DNA of 64,000 bases, from NCBI GenBank assembly GCA_026169375.1, contig JAPFCR010000008.1:1-64000 (forward strand). Direction: 5' to 3'. The DNA is from Sporosarcina sp. (GTDB lineage: Bacteria > Bacillota > Bacilli > Bacillales_A > Planococcaceae). Below, piece after piece: positions 10,493 to 21,222 of this stretch; the first letter of the stretch is position 1, and the number at the start of each line of letters is the position of its first letter. Both the position numbers and the translations under genes were made by a program. Below the pieces are notes generated by a model. It was not told the origin of the DNA. It made no database searches and saw only the letters and a list, made by a program, of their open reading frames with translations.

Positions 10493-10915
10493 TTGAGGAA
10501 AAATGAACCGGAAATTAGAAATTGTCCAACATGTGGAAACTTCTTTAATTACACAGGTGTACGTGATAACTGTCTTGAATGTGCACAAAAAGAAGAAAAA
10601 GTATTTGAAGAAGTGTATCGCTTTTTAAGAAGAAGAGAAAATAGAGCTGCTTCCGTAGAGCGTATTGTAGAAGAAACAGGCGTAGACGAAGACCTACTGT
10701 ATAAATGGGTAAGAAGAGGACGTTTACAACCCGCACATTTCCCAAACTTAGGCTATCCATGTGATAAATGTGGAAAGCTCACGACAGAAGGGAAATTATG
10801 TGTTGCATGTCAAAACGAATTACAAAAGGATTTACAACAATTTGAAGCGGCGAAAGAATTTAGAGAAAGCATTCAACAATCAGAAGAGCGAACGTACTTT
10901 ACAAAACGTGACTGA
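10493..10915 (+). CDS. yvyF: Flagellar operon protein YvyF-like
   Basis: NCPTCGNFFNYTGVRDNCLECAQKEE; position between comFC and flgM. Confidence 0.85.
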   Translation: MRKNEPEIRNCPTCGNFFNYTGVRDNCLECAQKEEKVFEEVYRFLRRRENRAASVERIVEETGVDEDLLYKWVRRGRLQPAHFPNLGYPCDKCGKLTTEGKLCVACQNELQKDLQQFEAAKEFRESIQQSEERTYFTKRD

Positions 10916-10992
10916 ATGAAAGGAATCGTTCCAAAGACCTCTTCACAAAGTTGAGAAGTGGCCGACATAGGAAAGACAAACAAAAAGGAGTG

Positions 10993-11259
10993 ATGAAAAT
11001 GAAAATTAATAAACCGCATATTCCCGCGATTAACCCGTATAAAGCAAATGATTTTAACTTAAAAAAGTCAACACAGCAACAAGCTGTTCAACAAGATAAA
11101 CTTGAAATTTCAACAAAAGCAAAAGAACTTTCAGAAATCACTTCTAGCGCAACAGCGCGAAGTGAACATGTGCAAAGGATTAAAGAACAAGTCACTACAG
11201 GGAACTATGAAGTAAATCCTGAGAAAATTGCACAATCACTCGTAAAATATTATCAGTAA
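10993..11259 (+). CDS. flgM: Anti-sigma-28 factor FlgM
   Basis: DKLEISTKAKEL...RSEHVQRIKEQVTTGNYEVNPEKIAQSLVKYY. Confidence 0.9.
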   Translation: MKMKINKPHIPAINPYKANDFNLKKSTQQQAVQQDKLEISTKAKELSEITSSATARSEHVQRIKEQVTTGNYEVNPEKIAQSLVKYYQ

Positions 11260-11274
11260 GTCCAATGATTATTT

Positions 11275-11793
11275 ATGAAAGAAGTTGACAATATGTCGAT
11301 TCAACCAATACTCGCGACGCTTACAAACTTAGAAAAAATGCATACAAGTTTACTAAGCCTCGTAACTGAAAAGACAACGATGATTAAAGAAGGCGATATG
11401 CCAGCGCTCGATCAAGTATTAAAAGATGAGCAATCTCATTTAGCTGCAATCGTTCAAATTGAAAACCAGAGACAGCAGGCTGTTACAGACTATTTGAAAC
11501 AGCAAGGACGCAATGTGTTGGAAACACCAACAATTTCAGATGTCATTGAAATCGTACAGTCTGCTGATGAGAAAAAAGACCTTACGGAGGCGAAGGACCG
11601 TCTCCTGCATGTGATTCACGACTTGAAATGGCAGAATGATTTAAACCAAAAACTAACATATCAATCCCTTCAGTTCGTGAATCTGTCGCTGGACATGGTC
11701 AGACCACAACAAGATGCACTGAACTACTCAGAAACCGAAATTAAAGGATCGAAAGAAACAACTAAACGACCAACTTTCGATTCACAAGCTTAG
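11275..11793 (+). CDS. flgN: Flagellar export chaperone FlgN
   Basis: Coiled-coil small protein between flgM and flgK. Confidence 0.85.
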   Translation: MKEVDNMSIQPILATLTNLEKMHTSLLSLVTEKTTMIKEGDMPALDQVLKDEQSHLAAIVQIENQRQQAVTDYLKQQGRNVLETPTISDVIEIVQSADEKKDLTEAKDRLLHVIHDLKWQNDLNQKLTYQSLQFVNLSLDMVRPQQDALNYSETEIKGSKETTKRPTFDSQA

Positions 11794-11806
11794 GGAGGAA
11801 AACCAA

Positions 11807-13366
11807 ATGAGCTCTACTTTTATGGGATTAGAAACAAGTAAACGCGGACTCTATACACAACAATCCGCTCTTTATACAACAGGACATAATATTAGTAATG
11901 CGAACACTTTAGGGTACTCACGTCAACGTGTCAATATGGAAGCGACTGCTGGTTATCCAGGCGTTGGTTTAAACGCGGGCACAATGCCAGGGTTTCTCGG
12001 GACGGGGGTACAAGCAGGTTCGATTACCCGCATTCGTGATTCTTTTACTGATCATCAATTTCGTCAAGAATCAACGAAACTCGGTTACTGGGAATCTCAG
12101 TCAAAAGCAATTGAACAAATGGAAGACGTTTTAAACGAACCGTCGCATTATGGGCTTCAAAAATCACTCAGTGAATTTTGGCAATCGCTTCAAGACTTAG
12201 CGACGAATCCAAGCGAAAGCGGTGCACGTGCGGTGGCGGTTCGTAAAGGAGAAGCCGTGGCGGATTCGTTCAACTATATGCATAAATCACTCACTGAAAT
12301 TCAAACAAACTTAGGAACAGAAATTGGTCATACCACAACAGAAATTAATTCGTTGCTGAACCAAATTGCGAAAGTTAACGAACAAATTAAAACAGTTGAA
12401 CCGAACGGCTATATTCCGAATGATTTGTATGACCAAAGAGATTTACTGCTTGATGATTTATCTGAACTTGTGCCGATTGAAGTAAGTTATGAATCATCAG
12501 GTGGACGTGCGGTGGACGGGGAAGCCGAGGGTTGGGCTGTTGTGAAGTTGAAGCTAGATGATGGTAAGACGGAGACGCTTGTGCATGGGCATAAGGCAGT
12601 GAAGTTGGAAACTGACCCCGGAAAATTAGTAGATGACGATGGCAACATTCCAATTAAAGGGATTAAACTTGAAAACAAGTTGAATAATCAAGGGGAGTTT
12701 GAAGATGATTCTGGAACAATTGGTTTCGAAAATTTAGCAGATATCGGAAAACTAAAATCATTAATGAATTCGTATGGTACGAGTGACGGTAAAGGCTTAT
12801 ATCCGGATATGTTGGAAAAATTGGATACGCTTGCGAATGCATATTCTTCTGAATTTAATAAAATTTATGGCGGCGAAGAAAACGATAGTGATAATTATCC
12901 AGGTGGTTACCCATTAGAGGGGAATGCCGGACCGTCGACCTTTTTTGAAGGAAGTGGGGCTGGCGGTATAAAGGTAAGGCAAGAGTTAATCGATAATCCA
13001 AATAATTTCCGAGCTTCAAGTTCACAAGATGAAGCTGGTAATGGGGAAATCGCTCAACAATTAGCAGACCTCTATTTTGAGATCAACGAAGGTCTTGATG
13101 GTGCAACGTTAGAAACCTACTTCCAAGGCATCATCGGTGATTTAGGTGTTGAAGGCATGGAAGCGAATAAACTCGTTCATAACACATCCACTTTACTCGG
13201 GGCAGTTGAACACCGTCGTGCGTCGATTAGTTCAGTATCACTCGATGAAGAAATGACGGATATGATTAAGTTCCAACAAGCGTATAATGCATCTGCGCGT
13301 ATGCTTACAGTTGTAGATGAAACACTTGATAAAATTATTAACGGGATGGGCATTGTCGGTCGATAA
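11807..13366 (+). CDS. flgK: Flagellar hook-associated protein 1 FlgK
   Basis: FMGLETSKRGLYTQQSALYTTGHNISNANTLGYSRQRV; C-term EEMTDMIKFQQAYNASARMLTVVDETLDKIINGMG. Confidence 0.95.
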   Translation: MSSTFMGLETSKRGLYTQQSALYTTGHNISNANTLGYSRQRVNMEATAGYPGVGLNAGTMPGFLGTGVQAGSITRIRDSFTDHQFRQESTKLGYWESQSKAIEQMEDVLNEPSHYGLQKSLSEFWQSLQDLATNPSESGARAVAVRKGEAVADSFNYMHKSLTEIQTNLGTEIGHTTTEINSLLNQIAKVNEQIKTVEPNGYIPNDLYDQRDLLLDDLSELVPIEVSYESSGGRAVDGEAEGWAVVKLKLDDGKTETLVHGHKAVKLETDPGKLVDDDGNIPIKGIKLENKLNNQGEFEDDSGTIGFENLADIGKLKSLMNSYGTSDGKGLYPDMLEKLDTLANAYSSEFNKIYGGEENDSDNYPGGYPLEGNAGPSTFFEGSGAGGIKVRQELIDNPNNFRASSSQDEAGNGEIAQQLADLYFEINEGLDGATLETYFQGIIGDLGVEGMEANKLVHNTSTLLGAVEHRRASISSVSLDEEMTDMIKFQQAYNASARMLTVVDETLDKIINGMGIVGR

Positions 13367-13399
13367 TCTAATTAAAATGATTGTATAGGAGGAAAACAT

Positions 13400-14290
13400 A
13401 TGCGCGTAACACAATCAATGCTATCGAGCAATATGCTACGTAATTTATCGAATAGCTATAATAAAATGGGGAAATTACAAGAACAAATCGCAACAGGTAA
13501 AAAAGTTAACCGTCCCTCAGATGATCCAGTTTCAGTAATGAAAGGGCTCGGCTATCGTATGCAGGTTGATAAAGTCCACCAATTCCAACGTAATATCGGT
13601 GAAGTGCATAATTGGTTAGATAATACAGACGATGCGCTTGACCATGTTGGAAGTGCCTTGCACCGTGCGAACGAACTTGTCGTCAGCGGTTCAACGGATA
13701 CGATGACTGCAGACGATCGTGAAAAGTTAGTTGAGGAGTTAAAACAACTTCAAAATCAGATTAGAGACCTAGCAAATACAAAAGTTGGGAATAAATATAT
13801 TTTTAGTGGGACGAAAACGAATACACCGTTATTTGAAGATGGTGTGTATCAAGGTGATGATCCCGACAATCCTGGATTTGGAAGCACAGTCGAAATTGAA
13901 GTGTTTGACGGTGTAACATTAGATGTGAATACTTCTGGAGAAATCTTTAAAGATGTTGATACAGTATTTAATGATATTATTGCAGGATTAGAAGATGATA
14001 CTATTAACGGTCAAGAAGAATTTGACAAAGCAATCGGAGAAATCCAAGGAAGTTTAGACAGTGTTCTTGCAGTCCGTGCTGACGTTGGTGCGCGTCAAAA
14101 CCGTGTTGAGATGATGACGGAGCGTCTTGCTTCTCTTGAAGTAACTTCAGTCAAACAAATGTCGGATAATGAAGATGTTGACTTTGAAAAGGTTATCATT
14201 GAAATGATTACAGAAGAATCAATCCACCGTGCAGCCTTATCGGTTGGTGCACGGATTATTCAACCGTCTCTTGTAGACTTTTTACGTTAA
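13400..14290 (+). CDS. flgL: Flagellar hook-associated protein 3 FlgL
   Basis: MRVTQSMLSSNMLRNLSNSYNKMGKLQEQIATGKKVNRPSDDPV. Confidence 0.95.
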   Translation: MRVTQSMLSSNMLRNLSNSYNKMGKLQEQIATGKKVNRPSDDPVSVMKGLGYRMQVDKVHQFQRNIGEVHNWLDNTDDALDHVGSALHRANELVVSGSTDTMTADDREKLVEELKQLQNQIRDLANTKVGNKYIFSGTKTNTPLFEDGVYQGDDPDNPGFGSTVEIEVFDGVTLDVNTSGEIFKDVDTVFNDIIAGLEDDTINGQEEFDKAIGEIQGSLDSVLAVRADVGARQNRVEMMTERLASLEVTSVKQMSDNEDVDFEKVIIEMITEESIHRAALSVGARIIQPSLVDFLR

Positions 14291-14327
14291 CAGTCCAATG
14301 AGACGATTTAATTAGGAGATGATCGTA

Positions 14328-14882
14328 TTGAACTTTCCACAAATTCAAATTCAAACGACAAAAGGTTTTCTCCAATTACAAACGACAAAACCAGTACAAG
14401 AACTTTCACAACCAAAAGCAACGTTAACCCAGCAACAACCTGCGGCGATCCTTGAAATGTCTTCGACGAAATCGCAGCTCTCTCTTGATACGACAGAAGC
14501 ACGTGCTGAAGTTGATTTGAAAAGTGTGAGACGTCGTATTGAAGAGCACGCACAAAAAGGAAAACAGGCGGCACTGGAAGGCATTGGAAGACGTGCTTCA
14601 GAAGGTCAACAAATGATGAAAATCGAAAATGGTGGAAATGTGTTTGCCGGGCTCGCGAAACAAAGTACAGATAGCGGCTACCGTTCGTTAGGCATACGGT
14701 TCGTTGGCAATAAATCAGGTGTGAAAATGGGATTCGAACCAGGTGCTGTCGATATTCGCGTAACACCACAAAAGGCAGTGAACGAAGTACAAATGAATAA
14801 ACCCATTCATCATTATACACCTGGTAAAGTGACGACACACGTCAATCCAAAACCATCGATTGCCATTGATGTAAAACAGTGA
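14328..14882 (+). CDS. yviE: YviE-like DUF6470 family protein
   Basis: NFPQIQIQTTKGFLQLQT...; position between flgL and fliW; probable TTG start. Confidence 0.75.
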   Translation: MNFPQIQIQTTKGFLQLQTTKPVQELSQPKATLTQQQPAAILEMSSTKSQLSLDTTEARAEVDLKSVRRRIEEHAQKGKQAALEGIGRRASEGQQMMKIENGGNVFAGLAKQSTDSGYRSLGIRFVGNKSGVKMGFEPGAVDIRVTPQKAVNEVQMNKPIHHYTPGKVTTHVNPKPSIAIDVKQ

Positions 14883-14961
14883 AAGATTATATAAAGACCG
14901 GCGATTTAGCTGGTCTTTTCGACTATAAAAGACTCACATAATTTAGAAGGAGCGTCACATC

Positions 14962-15402
14962 ATGCAAATCAACACAAAATTCCACGGAACCGTAACAATT
15001 GAAAAAGAACAACAATGGACATTTCCAAAAGGACTTCCAGGATTTGAAGAAGAAGAATCATTCGTTTTACTTCCAATCGAAGGCAACGATTTCTTCCAAG
15101 TTCTCCAATCGACAACAACAGCAAGTATCGCGTTCATTGTCGCAAATCCATATACAATCGTAAAAGATTATACCTTTAAAATTGATGACCCAACGATGGA
15201 ACTTCTTAATATTCAAGAAGAAAAAGAGGTTATGGTGTTAAACGTATTGACGATTAAAGATCCGTTTGAAGCATCGACGATTAATTTACAAGCACCGCTT
15301 ATTTTCCAAGTGAACAATAAAAAAGCAAAGCAAATGATTTTAAATGAAACGAACCATTCTATGCGCCATCCTATCGAATCTACTGTGAAAGGGGAGGCGT
15401 AA
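14962..15402 (+). CDS. fliW: Flagellar assembly factor FliW
   Basis: FPKGLPGFEEEESFVLLPI...; next to csrA. Confidence 0.9.
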   Translation: MQINTKFHGTVTIEKEQQWTFPKGLPGFEEEESFVLLPIEGNDFFQVLQSTTTASIAFIVANPYTIVKDYTFKIDDPTMELLNIQEEKEVMVLNVLTIKDPFEASTINLQAPLIFQVNNKKAKQMILNETNHSMRHPIESTVKGEA

Positions 15403-15404
15403 CA

Positions 15405-15626
15405 ATGTTAGTACTTTCCCGAAAAGCAAATGAAACGATCAAAATCGGTGACGACATCGAACTTCGCATTATCGAAGTAAAAGGCGATACAGTAAAAATT
15501 GGCATCGACGCCCCGAAATCTGTTGATATTTTAAGAGGCGAACTCGTCCAGTCGATTTCAGAGACGAATACAGAAGCATTAACCATAGATCTCGATGTTT
15601 TTTCGAAATTGACGAGGAAGGAATAA
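15405..15626 (+). CDS. csrA: Carbon storage regulator CsrA
   Basis: MLVLSRKANETIKIGDDIELRIIEVKGDTVKIGIDAPKSVDILR. Confidence 0.97.
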   Translation: MLVLSRKANETIKIGDDIELRIIEVKGDTVKIGIDAPKSVDILRGELVQSISETNTEALTIDLDVFSKLTRKE

Positions 15627-15723
15627 ATACACATCCTCGTATAGCGGTGAGCAGTCACCGGGTGTATTTCTCTCTTCTTTTTTGTTCGTGGATTTTTTTA
15701 TAGGTATGTATCGCAAATCCTAC

Positions 15724-15843
15724 CCGGTGCCAGTTACAGACATCCATTCGTAAAAGGAAGGCATCCTACGTTCGCCGCGTCCTGCGGCAACGGATGCATG
15801 ACTAACCTCCTGTTAGCCTAATTGTGGCTGCAACTGGCACCGG
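15724..15843. repeat. Dispersed palindromic repeat, family A (long 120-bp form)
   Basis: CCGGTGCCAGTT...AACTGGCACCGG perfect 12-bp terminal inverted repeat; nearly the same as 21223-21341. Confidence 0.85.
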
Positions 15844-15927
15844 ATTATTTTGTCGTTTATACAGAGGCACACACAACAACAACAAAGTCTTTCAGATAGA
15901 GAATAATTCTATCTGAAAGACTTTGTT

Positions 15928-17622
15928 TTATATTTTAAATTCTTGGACTAACCCATTGAGTTCTTCGGCTAATTTCGCTAAGTCGTTTGAACTTGCGGTA
16001 ACGTCGATCATTGAACTACTCATTTCCTGGGAAGAAGCTGAGGTTTGCTCGATTCCTGCTGCTGATTCTTCGGAAATCGCTGCAATTTCTTGGACTGCTT
16101 TACCCATCCGTTCCGTTTCGCCCGTGATGTCAGCTAAATGGTCGGCCATTACTTGAATGCTGTCCACGACACCTTCGACTGCTGTTGTAATTTCATTAAA
16201 TGTTTCGCCCGTTTCCATAATTTGATTCGTCCCTTGTTCGACTTCTTGATACCCAGTTTCTAAAGACGTTGTTACATTGTCTGATTCTAATTGGATGTTA
16301 TCGACGATATTTGTAATATCTGTCACGGATTCTGAAACACCTTCTGCAAGCTTTCGTACTTCATCCGCCACAACCGCAAATCCTTTTCCATGTTCTCCCG
16401 CGCGCGCTGCTTCTATTGCCGCGTTTAGTGCGAGTAAGTTTGTTTGTTCGGAGATTCCTTGAATGACCGCAACTAACTTTGAAATTTCCTGAGATTGGGC
16501 ATCCAAGTTTCGGACTTTTTCTACCGCATCATGCATAATCTCATGGATAGTGTTCATTTGCTCAGTTGATTTTGTCATGAGTTGATGACCTTCTGTTGTC
16601 ATGTTCAACACTTCAGTAGAATTATGTTGAATGCTACGTCCGTTTTCACTCGTTTCATTCGCTTTTGTCGTAAATAACTCCATATTGCTCGCTAAGTCAC
16701 TTGCATGGCTCGCTTCTGATTCTGCGCCTGCTGCCAATTCTTGCATCGTGGCGGCAATCTGTTCAGAACCTAGCGTTACTTCGTTTGAAGACTGTGTCAA
16801 TTCTTCACTTTGACTGCTTACCATTTCAGAGACTCTTCGAATTTGAGCTAATAAACTCAACATATTATCATTCATATCATTGGTCGCTTCAAATAACTGA
16901 CCCGTTTCATCTTGTGCACGCGTGACTAATGGCTCTTGTGTTAAGTCACCTCTCGCGATTAAATTCATTCTTTCCATAACTGTTTTAATAGGCATAGTGA
17001 TAGATCTTGACGTAAGAAGTGCAGCAACTACGCTCACTAAAATAACTAAAATCGTGACAATGAAACTCATCATTAAGGTTGATCTACCGTCTTCTAGCAT
17101 ATGATTTGTCGTATCATCAAAAATTACTTTTCGATTTTCAGATAACTCATCAAAACCATTCATAATCTCTCTCCCAAAACTCGTCGTTTTATTTAAGTTT
17201 CTGAGTGCTAGCTCTTCATTGCCATTGTCATATTCTGCAAAAACTTGAGTTGTGATAAAATCTCTCCACTCAAGACTCTTTTCAATTAAATCATTCGTTC
17301 CTTCAGAATAATTTTGTTCTAACATTTCTTCTTGAATAAGCGCACTCTCTTCAGTGTACTTGTCAAATAAATCTCGGTATTCTTGCTCTCCAAACAACAC
17401 ATAACCTCTCGCCGCCGCCACTCTTTGCGCCATGTTAAAGGCTAATTGATTATCTGCAAGTAGGAGCGGGACTTGTTCATTGGCTAAGTTCGTTGTATTG
17501 CGATTAATTTTGTTAATAGAATAGTAGTTGTACCCTCCTAAAATGAGCAGCAAACCTAATGCAACTGAAAACCCCAGTAGTATTTTAGCTCTAATCGTTC
17601 TAAATTGAAAAATATTCTTCAT
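15928..17622 (-). CDS. Methyl-accepting chemotaxis protein (HAMP, MCP signal domain)
   Basis: Two TM segments, HAMP, hairpin tip [41 protein letters not shown]. Confidence 0.95.
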   Translation of the reverse strand: MKNIFQFRTIRAKILLGFSVALGLLLILGGYNYYSINKINRNTTNLANEQVPLLLADNQLAFNMAQRVAAARGYVLFGEQEYRDLFDKYTEESALIQEEMLEQNYSEGTNDLIEKSLEWRDFITTQVFAEYDNGNEELALRNLNKTTSFGREIMNGFDELSENRKVIFDDTTNHMLEDGRSTLMMSFIVTILVILVSVVAALLTSRSITMPIKTVMERMNLIARGDLTQEPLVTRAQDETGQLFEATNDMNDNMLSLLAQIRRVSEMVSSQSEELTQSSNEVTLGSEQIAATMQELAAGAESEASHASDLASNMELFTTKANETSENGRSIQHNSTEVLNMTTEGHQLMTKSTEQMNTIHEIMHDAVEKVRNLDAQSQEISKLVAVIQGISEQTNLLALNAAIEAARAGEHGKGFAVVADEVRKLAEGVSESVTDITNIVDNIQLESDNVTTSLETGYQEVEQGTNQIMETGETFNEITTAVEGVVDSIQVMADHLADITGETERMGKAVQEIAAISEESAAGIEQTSASSQEMSSSMIDVTASSNDLAKLAEELNGLVQEFKI

Positions 17623-18291
17623 TGTTTTTCTCCTTTCATATTTACTGAATATGTATAAAACTAAGATGAAATAAAAAATCGAGTGATATACGAATGGTTA
17701 AAACTTTAAACCTGTATTAATTATACAAGTTTAAAAGTGAGAATTAAAATGTTACGATGAGGAAAATAGGACAAATTCCCCAGTTTAGACACAAAGTTGT
17801 TGAAAGTAAGGACGTTAAGACATGTGTTATTCTTTTGAAGTCGCTTCCTCTATATGAACTATACAAGAGGAGTTCATTTTAGGGTGAACTTGTTAATATA
17901 GACAAAATGTCCCGCTCTCAGCATAATAGACTCGTTTCGCGGTGAGCTGTCACCGGGCGTGTTTTTCTCCTGTTTTTGGGAAGAAATATACAATCAAAGG
18001 TCTGGGTAAAATGTGGAAAAGATGTTAGCGATTAGGTTTGTTCAAAATGAAGCTCTCTACCACAGGGTATGTATCAACATTGTTTTCTGAATAGAGCCCG
18101 AAATATATAGGTAATTGAGATTAATCCTTCCACGCTTGAAGACAACCCATCGAACTTATCGCTGTTTGATTGGCTGTGACTGACACCGAGGTTAGGAAAG
18201 TATCGGTACTGCTTTCGGCAGATTATTCAAAAACAATGGTAAGGCTTACGTTAGTATAGTAATATGGACAGACAGAATGGAGGGGAAGAAT

Positions 18292-18636
18292 ATGGGAAAT
18301 TTACAGTTGAAACAAGAATTAGATGCAAGACAGTTAGCAATCGTTCAAAGTGAGTTTGAAAATCAGAAAAAATCAATGGTTGTCGCCTACTTATTATGGT
18401 TTTTTCTAGGTGGACTCGGTGGACATCGTTTTTATGTCGGTAAACCAGTTTCAGCACTAATGATGACAGGTTTATGGGTACTTGGTTTTATAACAGTTTG
18501 GATTTTTATAGGTTATTTCTTTTTCTTTATCGTTTACGTATGGGTATTCATTGATGCATTTTTATTACATGGTATTATCAATAAAATAAATCAGAAAACT
18601 GAAAGAAAGATTTTAGAAAGAGTTTCGAGTACATAA
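18292..18636 (+). CDS. TM2 domain-containing protein
   Basis: VAYLLWFFLGGLGGHRFYVGKPVSALMM. Confidence 0.8.
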   Translation: MGNLQLKQELDARQLAIVQSEFENQKKSMVVAYLLWFFLGGLGGHRFYVGKPVSALMMTGLWVLGFITVWIFIGYFFFFIVYVWVFIDAFLLHGIINKINQKTERKILERVSST

Positions 18637-18810
18637 ATTAACATAAACGCTGATTCTTTTAACTCCAACACATCCAGTTGAAACTTTAAGATGGATGTGT
18701 TCTTTTATTCATATATACCTCTGAATACATCCCACACAGTGACAGTTCCAAACACCATTCTCGTGTTTGCTTGAAAAGATCGTGTCTTAATTTCTACAAA
18801 GTCCATATAA

Positions 18811-18850
18811 CTACAGCCAATCAAACCTTTCGTTGTTCGATTGGCTGTAG
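18811..18850. repeat. Hairpin repeat CTACAGCCAATC/GATTGGCTGTAG
   Basis: Perfect 12-bp inverted repeat; related sequences at 19026-19063, ~18165 and ~22133. Confidence 0.65.
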
Positions 18851-19025
18851 TTGCCCTTTGAGTTAATGCTTATCAACTAGGCATTCCGACCCTCCTAATG
18901 TGTTATATAACTATCTAACAAATCGTATGAGGTGAGGCTGTGAGGATTCAGCGCAATAGGGGGGGCATTAAATAACAATCGCCAGCAAGGGATACAGGGG
19001 AATTTTATGGTCGTTGGGATAAAAG

Positions 19026-19063
19026 AACAGCCAATCGAATTCGACATCGTTCGATTGGCTGTT
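19026..19063. repeat. Hairpin repeat AACAGCCAATCGAA/TTCGATTGGCTGTT
   Basis: Perfect 14-bp inverted repeat; same family as 18811-18850, possibly also the terminator of the Rpn-like gene. Confidence 0.65.
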
Positions 19064-19081
19064 GCTCATGTAAAATACCTT

Positions 19082-20089
19082 TTAAAAATAAGTACGCACT
19101 TCATCAAGATTTTTTATTCCGTCTTTGCTCATCAATTTTAAAATAATCGATTGTAACGCGATTGCATCTAATGTTTGAATGCCCTCGCGAATATCATCTG
19201 GTATTTTTTTGAATCGTTCAATGAGACCTTGTTCTACAATTTCAACTTGTACCGTTTTTCTTTCTTCTTCTCTGCCTTCTTTTCTGCCTTCTTCTCTACC
19301 TTCTTCTCTCCACATATCCGCTAAAGTCATTGCGATCTCACTCCCTTCTTGATAATTCCTTTCCACGTCTTGTAAAATTTTCTGAACGTCTTTTTTCGTA
19401 AGATTTCGTGCGGCACTTGCAATATAACGAATCATCGTTTCAAAATATTCTATCCCAGTTTGGCGGTCTTCAAGCTCATTCAAATAGCTTACTGAACGAT
19501 GAAATGATTGTAAAAACTTCTCATTATCGGATGTAAATATATCGCGTAAAAGTGTTAAACCGATTCGCGTTTGTGCAACGCCTTTTATTTCTTCGTCTGA
19601 GTAGTCCGTAATGTCATATAATAAATATTCAAAGTTTGGTACATAAATTTTTAAGTCTTCTGGCAGTTCATTGTATCCGTTTAGTATATCGCCTAAACTT
19701 GAAGATATGCGCCAAGATGAATTTCCATGGAAAACGACAAGTGGTAGCACAACTGGTAAGCCTCCCATTTCTTTATCCATCTTTGCTTCCCAAATTTCAA
19801 TCATGTATCGCAAAACTTGAAAGGCAACTCCTTTATCGGGATAGCTTTTATGTTCGAATAAAAAATATACGTAGCCCTCTTCGTTTGCGATATTTGCTTT
19901 AAATAATAAATCAGAAAAGTTTTCGTCTAAATTGTTATCAATGAAACTATCCTTTTGTGGATCGAGTGTGTCAATGTCGATATATTTAACGATTGAAGCA
20001 GGTAAATAATTCGTAAGAAAATCTCCAGCTACTGTTACATTTCCAAAAGTTTCCTTGAAAAACTTATCGTGTGGATTATTTATATTCAT
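19082..20089 (-). CDS. Rpn family recombination-promoting nuclease / putative transposase (PD-(D/E)XK)
   Basis: MNINNPHDKFFKETFGNVTVAGDFLTNYLP...YVYFLFEHKSYPDKGVAFQVLRYM; low-complexity EEGREEGRKEGREEERK near the C-terminus. Confidence 0.85.
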   Translation of the reverse strand: MNINNPHDKFFKETFGNVTVAGDFLTNYLPASIVKYIDIDTLDPQKDSFIDNNLDENFSDLLFKANIANEEGYVYFLFEHKSYPDKGVAFQVLRYMIEIWEAKMDKEMGGLPVVLPLVVFHGNSSWRISSSLGDILNGYNELPEDLKIYVPNFEYLLYDITDYSDEEIKGVAQTRIGLTLLRDIFTSDNEKFLQSFHRSVSYLNELEDRQTGIEYFETMIRYIASAARNLTKKDVQKILQDVERNYQEGSEIAMTLADMWREEGREEGRKEGREEERKTVQVEIVEQGLIERFKKIPDDIREGIQTLDAIALQSIILKLMSKDGIKNLDEVRTYF

Positions 20090-20306
20090 AGACGGACATT
20101 CCTTTCCAACGAACGAGTTGTTAGTTCTATTATACAATTTTTAAACAATTGAATCCAATCGTAGCGACGTTCAAATAAAAATCCATTCGTTCAAACAAGA
20201 GCGAGTGGATTTTTTGTTTTTTAAAAATGTATCCTTTTTTATTTAACGGACTATATAGCTGATGAACAGGTTATACGCTTGGTTAAAAATAAAGGGGGAA
20301 AATAAA

Positions 20307-21098
20307 ATGAATGTATTAATGTCAGCACCAACGATTCAGTTAATTCCATCGCTTGCGAAAAAGATAGGGTTAAATGAAGCAATTGTTTTACAGCAACTCC
20401 ACTTTAGACTATGTATTTCGGAAAATTGGCGAGACGGGCATAAGTGGGTGTATAAAACGTATGAGGATTGGCAAAAGAACGAGTTTCCTTTTTGGTCTGT
20501 TGATACAGTGTATCGCACGATTCGTAAGCTAGAAGCACAAGGTTATTTAGTGTCGACGAATATTTATAACAAAATGCATGTGGACAAGACAAAGTGGTAT
20601 CGAATTGACTATCCGTTTTTGCATGAGCTTACTTCGCAAATTGCCCACAGCAAGTTAGGAAAAGTAGAACTTGTGGATGCGCATCATCCAGAGACGGTTC
20701 TTGGCAATTTGCCGACACCAATAACCAAAGAAGTCCCAAATAATACAACAAATAATACTCCTAAAGAGATTGTCGAGGAGAACCTCGACGTTGTGTCGGT
20801 GATTGACTATTTGAATACGAAAGCTCATAAGCAATTTACAGCCTCTTCAAAAGCAACGATCCGATTAGTCCGTGCACGTTTTCGAGAAGGGTACCAGCTC
20901 AATGATTTTAAAAAAGTGATCGATACAAAGGTGAAAGAGTGGCTAGGTAACCCACGTTGGGAGAAATATTTACGACCGTCCACGTTGTTTAACGCAACAA
21001 GTTTTGAAAATTACTTGGAAGAATCGAAAGGGAACCAGGTGCTAAAAGAAAACATGAATGCTTCGTTTGAACTCGATTTTAGTAAGGGAGAGTTTTGA
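20307..21098 (+). CDS. Phage replisome organizer-like protein (conserved phage C-terminal domain)
   Basis: LAKKIGLNEAIVLQQLHFRL...HKWVYKTYEDWQKNEFPFWSVDTVYRTIRKLEAQGYL; C-term VIDYLNTKAHKQF...EWLGNPRWEKYLRPSTLFNATSFENYL. Confidence 0.8.
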   Translation: MNVLMSAPTIQLIPSLAKKIGLNEAIVLQQLHFRLCISENWRDGHKWVYKTYEDWQKNEFPFWSVDTVYRTIRKLEAQGYLVSTNIYNKMHVDKTKWYRIDYPFLHELTSQIAHSKLGKVELVDAHHPETVLGNLPTPITKEVPNNTTNNTPKEIVEENLDVVSVIDYLNTKAHKQFTASSKATIRLVRARFREGYQLNDFKKVIDTKVKEWLGNPRWEKYLRPSTLFNATSFENYLEESKGNQVLKENMNASFELDFSKGEF

Positions 21099-21099
21099 G

Positions 21100-21222
21100 A
21101 TGGAGAAGCATTTACAAATTGAAAAAACGGTGCTCGGAACGATGTTATTTAATCGTGGACGGCGGAGTAAGAAAAGTGTATTTCGAACAACTGTGACAGG
21201 TATGAAATGCAGTCGTTTCACT
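21100..21222 (+). pseudogene. Truncated N-terminus of a DnaB-like replicative helicase
   Basis: MEKHLQIEKTVLGTMLFNRG... resembles DnaB N-termini and follows the phage replication gene; ORF runs into repeat A at 21223. Confidence 0.5.

Noticed and set aside
14308-14838. 176-aa minus-strand ORF
   Set aside because: Antisense to the yviE-like gene, no RBS or recognisable family
19256-19320. Short direct repeats (ttcttctctgccttcttt...) that resemble a small repeat array
   Set aside because: They are codon repeats for EEGREEGRKEGREEERK inside the Rpn-like gene, not CRISPR
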